Shown piece by piece: positions 57,028 to 64,000 of a stretch of 64,000 nucleotides of DNA. The position numbers and the translations under genes were made by a program. Numbering within the stretch: position 1 is the first letter of the stretch; the number at the start of each line of letters is the position of its first letter. This DNA is from Morchella semilibera (taxonomy: Eukaryota > Ascomycota > Pezizomycetes > Pezizales > Morchellaceae): positions 952,001-1,016,000 of the forward strand of contig WBVU01000004.1 of the NCBI GenBank assembly GCA_009192285.1, read 5' to 3'. Below the pieces are notes generated by a model. It worked only from the letters and a program-made list of their open reading frames with translations. It made no database searches and had not been told where the DNA came from.

Positions 57028-60000
57028 CTACTTCTGTAGCCCCTTCAAAGAACCCAAAGAAAGCGCTAGTCCCTGAGATCTACTTCGAATACGTACGAAA
57101 CCAGTAACTGGACCGTCCTCGCCATCCTTCTCAATGCTAAGATTTGCAAGTGCATCCTCGCCTATAAAAATATTAGCCCCGAAACTAAACCCAAAAAAGA
57201 AGGGAAACGTACCGAAAACACTCCTAGCATAGAGATTTGCGCTCAGGAATTGACAGTCTCCCTTCAAACTTGCCTCGGGAGTCAAACATGCCATATTTGT
57301 ACTCTTCATCAACTGATCTAGAAACTCCCTTAAACTCTTTGCCTTCGAATTGATATTAACCTTATTTTCCCACTCAAACTCGGTCCACATAGTCCTAAAT
57401 TGCGTCTCGCTGCAGTATGCAGGCTGAATGTAGTCCATGATATCAACATGAACATCGTTGAGGATAACAACATTTGTCTCGGTCGATGCTGGGCCATCAT
57501 ATACCACATTACCAAAGATTACGGCGGTATCGGTAGATGAGACTTTGATTGTTGCCTGTACAGAGTGGAACGCATGGGGGCCGAGATTTTGGGTAGTAGG
57601 ACGCTCGACAACCTTAAGATCACCGAGAGTTGCAAACTCAACAGAAAGATTTTGAAGGGTTTCTGTGGTTTGGTTGACGAGCAGAACATCCAGGATGATG
57701 TCAAACTGGTGAACTTTAACGTACGCCTCGGCGTAGACAGAATCTGAGAAACCAGTTAGTTGGACAACACGGCTAAGTTTCGAGGTCAAGTCTTCGACGT
57801 TAGCGTCGCCGCCGGTAGCCTTCTCCAGATCCACTTCCACAACATCGGCGCTGTCGGCAGCAGACTTTTTGCTTAATTGTCTGATTCCTAGCACATCGTC
57901 TACTTGGATCATGTTCTTCCCCTTCTCTAACTCTTCCTTGGCTACCCTTTTCTTTTCCTCAGCGGCAACCATAGCCCTGAATGCTTTTCTAGTATCTTCT
58001 AGGAAGACTGCCTCAATTTCTTTCTTCTGCTCGAATTCGGCCAAAGACCTAACACAAGACATGATTCTGTCCATGCTATCTTCATCGATCTTAGCTTTCA
58101 CGAACTGACTCTGTCCAACACGGATGACACTGATCATGATAAGCATCGCCTCAGCTTTAAGAGCATTAGTGCGAGAAACATCAGCACCAATCTCGGCATG
58201 ACGCATGACAAGCTTTGTAAGCGTCCCAGCAAGGACGGATGCTAAGTAATAATCGCCGTCAAGAATAAGAGTGCGGAGTGGTGGCTTTTGTGAAGCTCTG
58301 ACAGCTTCAAGCTTGGCAAGACTAGCAGATTCGCTTGTAAGGGCACTCTCGGTGGCATAAGTGCCATCAGCAAGTACCTTCCGAGAACCGGTAGCAGGAC
58401 CGGCAGGCTTTGAACCTCCGTTTGCTTGATCATCATCCTCTCCTGGTTGCTCATCAAGCAGTCGTTGTTCTGAGGCAAGAATAGGAATCTCCCCCAGGCT
58501 TTGGCGTATCCGCTTCCATGCTTCCCGAATATCCTTTTCCTCGACACAGTACTCTCCAACAATCCAAAGAGCTCCTCTATACACCTTCCCAGTCCGGACC
58601 TCGCTGAGAGTTGTCATAAGACGCTCGACGATGGATGAGCGCAGAGCTGGGAACTTCTCGACAACCTCTTTCACAAATGCAATGACATCAACCGCAGATG
58701 AGTTGTTAAAATCGCTAATGAAGTCCATGAGCAATCCTACAACACTTGCAGCGACCTCGGAAAATCTAATTGCACAGTTGTGAATCGAATGGATCAATAG
58801 CTGCCTGTACTCGTTGTTCTATAGAAGCATTAGAGGGTTCTCAGGCCAAAACCGTAAATCTAATCATTGATACCTTTTCATAATCCTGATCCACCGTCTT
58901 TGAAAGCTCTTTCTTAAGAAGCATAACAACTTCTTCAACGTTCTTACTCGAAATCATATCCATTGCAATATCTAGGACCTTTCTTCGCACATCGATATCG
59001 GGGCTAAGCAGATATGCGTGTTAAAAAACATCCACTTGTCCACATTGTTATTAGTAAGCTCAAAATACCTCGACAAAACACGCAGAACCTCCATAACCAA
59101 ATCGTCCAGCACGCCCTGGTTCTTTTTCCGTAATTGGTCGACTTTGTCGAGCACGATAAGCTTGACATTGTTGTCCGACACTTTGATGCACAACTCAATA
59201 AACTTTCCGGCGGCAGCTTTGATAGCTACTGGGTTACTGGTCAGGGTGGTTAACGACGTAGCAGCTTCGTAAACAACAGTATTCGAAGTTGCCTCCAAAA
59301 GATCGAAGATTAACCGGAGGTATCTAGCCTATTCCCCACATTGAATGAGAAAAGTAGCCCCTTTGCTTTAAAAACAATAAATGGACAAAGCTATAAAAAA
59401 ATACCTTGCTCCCGGAATTAAGCACAGCATCTTTTCTGATAAACTCAATAAGAACAAGTTGTGTAAGCTCATCCGAGTTGGAAATTTGGTCGAACACCGA
59501 ATTCAAGTATTCCAAGGCCTTCGCATGGGATATGGCGCTCAATGCAGCGAATGCATTCCTTTTACAAGTATTATCGCTCTCCGCCTGTAGGAACGCCAAT
59601 ATAAGATCCGGAGCATCGGGGATAAGGTGCTCTGAGTGAGAGTAAATAGACTGGATAGCGAGCACTGAATTCTTGCGGACATAGGCATGACGGTGCTCGA
59701 GGCATTGACGAGCCGATGATAGTAAAGGCTCTAGAAGCTCGGGTTCCCGGACCTTGCAGAGAAAACGTAAGGTTGCCCCACGGATGTACTCGTTTGCGTG
59801 GAGGAGGTCATTCCGAATGCCATTGCTACATGGGCACTGTATGTCAGCCCATGTCGTCTAATATTCAGAACCCCAAGCTCTATAACTATTCATCGTAGCA
59901 TTTAAAGAGAAAATGTTACTAACCAAACCAAAATCATCTCTTGTTTCAGCTTCCCACTCGCATCATGCTTCGGACAGATTTCATAGTAAAAGTACAGTAA

Positions 60001-60228
60001 CTTCTTGAGTGGCTTACTCTTACTTGGCATGACAAAACGAATGATGTGCATCAGGAGCTGTGGCATCGGATCACCATTCAGCATGATGATCAGGATCCGA
60101 CGCATGGTGTCTAGCTTAGATTCATCAGTACCCTTCTCCAGCTGTTGTTGAAGCTGCTGGATCGATGGCTGATCCGCGGCATTGTCGAGATGTACGATAG
60201 AGTACGAGTGCTCAAGAAAAGAGGACAT
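57028..60228 (-). CDS. SEC26: Coatomer subunit beta (Sec26)
   Basis: Beta-COP, part of the COPI coat for Golgi-to-ER transport. Six exons in gene order: 60228-59924, 59825-59405, 59328-59069, 59003-58874, 58818-57213, 57161-57028, giving 951 residues, the usual size. The N-terminal adaptin-like HEAT solenoid starts SSFLEHSYSIVHLDNAADQP. The splice rebuilds MILVCNGIRNDL and later VLSSPDIDVRRKVLDIAMDM. The middle carries YRGALWIVGEYCVEEKDIRE. The C-terminal appendage includes DAVLNSGSK upstream and VNQTTETLQNLSVEFATLGD, YDGPASTETNVVILNDVHVD, with the end NLSIEKDGEDGPVTGFVRIR and SRSQGLALSLGSLKGLQK. The last intron (51 nt) is a multiple of three without a stop, so an annotation that misses it would gain 17 hydrophobic residues between VFG and EDAL. 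Confidence 0.95.
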
Positions 60229-60826
60229 GTTGGGGTGTGTCACTGGATCGTCAGGTCGTAAGTGTGTTCTGGTGTAATGATAGGTAAGAGGAGGGGGAGG
60301 TGGGTTGAGGCTCTTGAAATGTCGCAGTTGGGGTGATTGAGGGGTCCGAACTCTTAGTAGTGGGGGAGAAGATAACGAAGCCGGTGGGAACGTCTGGAAC
60401 AACGGCGGCGATGTGCTCCCCTAAAGCTATATTGGGTGAGCGAGCGTAGTGGGGAAGAAGCGGGCGGATAGGTAAATTGACTCTTTTAGTTCAGAGAAGC
60501 GAACACTGTGGTGTTTTTGACGTTCTTAGAACTATCACAGGGGTCTATGCGTCTTGGCGCATTCTCTGCCATACGCCGAGGAGAGTGTTCATCATCACCA
60601 ATGAATAGACGGGAATAACTGGGCTTAGCTTGTAGGGTCCATAAAATATGCAGGCTTCAAAAGTAACTACACAATGTTACAATCGTGGAAAACTGTAAAC
60701 TACAAAATTTCCTGCTCCAATGTAAAGTACTTTGAACAATTGCCCATACCAAGCCCAACCCCAAAAATGCCAACCAAGAACTAGACCAATACCATCATAC
60801 CATGCCTGCATTTCAATTAAAGGCAT
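60229..60826. other. Spacer between two minus-strand genes
   Basis: No gene found. This is the SEC26 promoter side plus the 3' region of the upstream gene. Nothing repeated or structured stood out. Confidence 0.45.
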
Positions 60827-62084
60827 TCACCTCCTCAAGATCGACTCCCAGATCGCAGCTAATCCAGCAATACCAGACCCGATAAGCTGGGTGTCCTTTC
60901 CAACTCCAGTACCCACAATCTTCAAATTCTCATCACCCAACAACCCCAGAAAGTCAAATCCCTTGTAGTGAACCAGATATGCTATAAGCGCCTTAGTCAC
61001 AGCAAATGTGAGAGGGTCGGTTTTGTATTCTTCGGCAGTTGTGGATGCAGTAGGATCATATGGTTGAGTAGACCTTGCAACGCCTGCAGCAGTTGCAGTC
61101 AAATTAAAGAAGTACGCATTCCCAAGAGGCACCAGGACTGACATCGTAAGCCACGTAAGAAAGGGCCCCCAGAACTCGGCAGTAAGGAGAACAAACAAGT
61201 CCGGTAGGTGAAAGCTACGGGCGTCCATTCCTAAGAAAGGAACAGCAGGGATTGTGACAAGATAGACAAACGGAATCAATTGATAGAGCAAAAATAATGC
61301 CTCGTAGGTCAATGTGACCGCATTCACAGAAACGACGTTCGATAGTTTATCGCGCAATTCCGTCGCCTTTTCTTGGACGTCAACTTTGTCAATCGTCCTC
61401 TTCGCACTATCCATAATAGCGTTTACACGGCTCTCAATGGCATCTGCAACGACTGCAGGAGTAGGTGGAAGAGGTAATTCAACAACTTCCTCAGTAGCTC
61501 TCACAGTTTTTGGTGTACGACTTAGAAGTTGACGAGAAGCAGACCTAAGAGTCCGTTCACGCACGGAAGGCGAAGGCGCTGGGCTCATTCCAGACTCCTC
61601 ACCGCTTATTATAATATCTGGTTAGCTGCAAGAAATAGATATCCTTAAGGATCTAGGAGATCATACGTAGAGTAGGCAGTTGAGCTCTCTCGAGCAAAGC
61701 GCTCTTTACTTGCCCTCCACCTCGACCGTGTTGTGGGCACATCAGTTGAAAAAGTTTGTAAAGAAGCTTTTGTCGGCGAACGTCTGGAATATAGCGTGTC
61801 GTAATATGCTCCAAATATAGGATCGCTTTCTAGTTCAGCTCGATTTGAGTTGAGGTGCTCAGTAAGTATATTTTCGTAGTCGTTCTTCAGCGGACCCTCG
61901 GCTCTGTTACGTCGCTTCGTCAATTACGACTGCACAGCTGCTCGCAACGCGTACCAAGCGCGACAAACGAAAGGTAAACAAATAAATAAAAATAAAAAAT
62001 AAAAAAGACTTACTGTAACCCAAGCTGCTCACACAGCTCGATAAGCTCTGCCTTCTTTTTCTTAGTGACCCAAAACGAAGTCAT
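60827..62084 (-). CDS. Conserved fungal SAP-like, membrane-spanning protein, function unknown
   Basis: Three exons: 62084-62014, 61903-61667, 61604-60827, giving 361 residues. The N-terminus FWVTKKKKAELIELCEQLGL, joined by the splice to QAEGPLKNDYENILTEHL, has the two-helix form of a SAP-type motif, common in a family of fungal proteins of unknown role. An Arg/Ser-rich middle (VPTTRSRWRASKERFARESS) follows. After residue about 185 come at least three hydrophobic segments: VTLTYEALFLLYQLIPFVYL, LPDLFVLLTAEFWGPFLTWL with TMSVLVPLGNAYFF, and a weaker one at LTFAVTKALIAYLVHYKGF. The exon 2 acceptor was placed at 61904 because the more obvious upstream AGs lead to stops. A nucleic-acid-type N-terminus on a membrane protein would suit the inner nuclear membrane, which is inference only. 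Confidence 0.78.
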
Positions 62085-62720
62085 TGTATCTGGTTGTTAA
62101 ATATGGGCCTAGTGAGTCCCGCAAAAAGTTACGAAAACACCTTCTGATTTGCTAACGTAGAAAGAATACCTGGGATGAAGAGCACGTTATGTATCTACGA
62201 TGTGAGGGGGGGTGTAATGTGCGGCGACGTCTGTTGTTGACAGCAAGGCCAAACTGCGGGGAACGCTTGCCCTTAGCGCGCCCACACCATACTCTACTGC
62301 ACTTTACATACCGCAAGATACATGTAGATACATGAGTTCACATTGAGTGTTGGCCGCATACCGCAATGCAAAGCTTGACGAGGTAAATTAATCCATGTCA
62401 GTCTTTTCTAAGTCCTTAACGTGACGTCATGACTTATCACTCGTAGGTCTTATGGTTGCACCTAGACGCTACATGCAACCGCAGCACTCTGTGCACTCTG
62501 CGAACCGCCCACTACTGAGTAGTAATTAAATGATATTTCAGAGGAATTTTTTCTTTGTTGAATGACAATGGGCCATAATGTTACCGAGATTCTCATCTTT
62601 TAGGCTAGGGAAAGCGCATGTAGTCCTTTTAACCACAAATGATGTTCAAGGCTTTCACACTGAGCAAACGAGTCCCAGAAGGCAACATGGGCAACAAAGG
62701 ATTATATTCCGAGAACAAAA
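62085..62720. other. Spacer between two minus-strand genes
   Basis: No gene found. It contains TACATGTA at 62319-62326 and one exact ATCACTCG-family site at 62427-62443. Confidence 0.5.
62427..62443 (+). repeat. ATCACTCG-family motif, exact
   Basis: TCATG-ACT-TATCACTCG, preceded by GTGACG. Upstream of the SAP-like gene on the opposite strand. Confidence 0.7.
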
Positions 62721-63703
62721 TCAAGGAAGTGAATTCCCAACAGTCCCCTCGGATCTACCATTCTTCCCACTTCTTTGTTTTTGCTGGGTACGTTTCTCCA
62801 CAATCAATCCCTCAAAGTCTTCCAATTTCCCAACAGTTACCGTTGGCTTCTCAGTCAACGGGGAGTATTTAGCGATCCATCTATTCTTCTCACCGTCTAG
62901 GCTTAACGTTGAGCTTTGTGCAAGTATCTTCTTCCATACCCTTTTCTTAAATCTTGGCGTCATATTGTGCACTCTTGTACCTTCTGGCAATGGTAACGCT
63001 GTCAAAACCTTTCTTTTTGGAGGCTTTGGATTCTCCAAGCCACTCACAAGACGCTCGAGACGTCCCATTTGGTACGCGCTGATAGGGGGAAGAACTTTTG
63101 AAAGGAGGTTGGAATGGTGCCTATGAAGCATATTGACCTTTCGACGTATGGATAGTGGACGGCCCCAGATATTCGTTTCGGGTATTTGGGGGGCGATTCT
63201 ATTGATATTTCTGCCATGCTGGGAGGATAGTAATACCCGTAGCGCAGCTGGTATAGTCGGTGGTATGCTGCGGGGCTCATCGGGTATAAGGGGTTCTGGC
63301 TCAACTTCTGGATCTTGTTTTAAAATGGGCTTTTTTTAAAAAAGAAAAAAAATTATCATCACACAAGTTAGCGTTTCGGATTAACCATCTCGGATGAGAT
63401 ATCAGTAAGGGAAATTCACTACTGAGTACAGACCTCCAGGAGCTCATGCTTTTTCCTGCCGGTTCGTCCATAGCTCATGCTCAGAACTTTTGTCAGTGGC
63501 TTAGGATCACCAGCGTTTGCACGGATGAGTACAGAGAGTCCATGTCGTCCCTCTTTGAGGAGCTCCGTTCGACGCCATGAATCCGCGGTAAGGGTTTTTC
63601 TGAACCGTTGCACAATATAACGAGTAATGTATACCCGTGCTACGTCATCATAAAGAACACTGGCCTGTCGAAGGAGATGTCGAAGGAGTTGCTTGGCCTC
63701 CAT
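62721..63703 (-). CDS. Probable mitochondrial LYR-type protein, fungal
   Basis: Two exons, 63703-63434 and 63329-62721, giving 292 residues. The opening MEAKQLLRHLLRQASVLYDD followed by VARVYITRYIVQRFRK has the helix pattern and the Leu-Tyr-(Asp/Arg) core of the LYR/complex-I accessory family, and the protein is strongly basic. The C-terminal part (PPTIPAALRVLLSSQHGRNI; MLHRHHSNLLSKVLPPISAY; PRFKKRVWKKILAQ) is basic and Pro-rich and not recognised. The donor is GTCTGT and the acceptor follows an A/T run. The end at 62721 could be an alternative, since a donor-like GTACCC in the last third might start another intron. Members of this family act in mitochondrial complex or ribosome assembly; for this one the function is unknown. 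Confidence 0.65.
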
Positions 63704-63796
63704 TGGTTGGTGAATGCGGTGATATGTATGGGTACAAAAGGACCGTTTTATATCTCCGCGTTTGACTGAGGTTCCATGAAATACGCGGTCAGCTGA
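63704..63796. promoter_or_regulatory. Short spacer before the LYR-type gene
   Basis: Only 93 bp separate the stop of the upstream minus-strand gene from the start at 63703, so the promoter must be compact or overlap the neighbour's 3' end. No element is recognised. Confidence 0.4.
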
Positions 63797-64000
63797 TCAC
63801 TTGGCATCTTTATCGATACCTAAAGCTTTGGTCTTGTGGCGCAGCTGGTCGAACTTCCTCTCTTGCATGTTAGTGGTTTTTACAGTCAGCAATACTTACC
63901 TAAACCAGTAAAGAGGTTGGGGAGTCCGAGCCACGCGCATGTCTCGGAACGCCAGCAAGACGCGCGCTCTTCTCCGCAGCAGCAGATCGCGACTTCCCTC
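63797..64000 (-). CDS. 3' end of a gene running off the right edge
   Basis: The last exon, 63861-63797, encodes RKFDQLRHKTKALGIDKDAK then TGA. It joins through a 38-nt gap (63862-63899; GTAAGT donor, CTGAC and CTAAC sites inside) to an exon at 63900 and above whose matching frame ends TCAWLGLPNLFTGL and, further up, is Cys-rich (ICCCGEERASC). Only this frame fits the splice phase without a stop, but a second frame over the same exon (SAAAEKSARLAGVPRHARG) looks equally coding-like, so a base error cannot be excluded. Product not recognised; the 5' part lies outside the window. Confidence 0.5.

Larger units (their letters stand above)
455..62326. repeat. Dispersed palindrome TACATGTA, at least 24 copies
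   Basis: First bases of the exact copies found by eye: 455, 530, 3371, 3802, 3995, 4039, 4729, 4906, 4918, 15739, 18014, 18745, 20927, 26092, 26475, 30510, 31170, 39059, 39983, 51590, 52025, 56513, 62319, plus near-copies such as 4945 and 28493. None lies in a coding exon annotated here. Many are extended to CTACATGTAG or AGGTACATGTAG. Chance predicts about one per 64 kb. Confidence 0.75.

Noticed and set aside
1-64000. CRISPR arrays, prophage, bacterial operons
   Set aside because: Introns and gene content are fungal; no regularly spaced repeats of CRISPR type are present.

Overview
The window is nuclear DNA of a filamentous ascomycete (Pezizomycotina-like). The genes have many short spliceosomal introns, mostly 48-180 nt, with GTANGT-type donors and CTRAY branch points. 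The gene set is eukaryotic and in part fungus-specific: peroxisomal Lon with a PTS1 tail, a Zn2Cys6 regulator, ORC6, KRI1, VAC1, beta-COP, GCP4, mL58 and Serinc. I cannot name the genus.

Layout. The left 26 kb is gene-poor. It holds a nucleotidyltransferase-fold protein (615-1310, -), a small SANT/Myb protein (5152-5865, +), a ten-exon peroxisomal Lon protease (8872-13461, +) and, after an 8.4 kb non-coding stretch, a Zn2Cys6 transcription factor with a PAS-like region (21834-24441, +). From 26.6 kb to the right end genes are closer together: SPF31-like DnaJ protein (-), a small Cys-rich protein (+), QRI7 (-), GCP4 (-), a xi-class glutathione transferase (+), Serinc/TMS1 (+), MET8 (-), VAC1 (+), KRI1 (-), ORC6 (+), mitoribosomal mL58 (+), TRM2 (-), SEC26 (-), a SAP-like membrane protein (-), a probable LYR protein (-) and a 3' gene fragment running off the right edge (-). 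These are housekeeping functions with no pathway in common. Nothing looks like a secondary-metabolite cluster or an intact autonomous transposon.

The least expected content lies between genes. (1) A bipartite 17-bp motif, TCATG-N3-TATCACTCG, occurs in six exact copies and about a dozen variants on both strands, none in the coding exons annotated here. (2) The palindrome TACATGTA occurs at least 24 times where about one is expected, also only outside coding exons. (3) Two short inverted-repeat elements that look like MITEs lie at 39668-39760 and 51823-52006. (4) Runs of 11-15 G or C are frequent in spacers and introns.

Four otherwise conserved genes (Lon, VAC1, KRI1 and the small Cys-rich gene) carry apparent one-base frameshifts, nearly all in short homopolymers. 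I read these first as base-calling or assembly indels, not gene death. They must be resolved before those proteins are used. All exon boundaries were derived by hand from frame, splice signals and remembered family conservation; no alignment was run.
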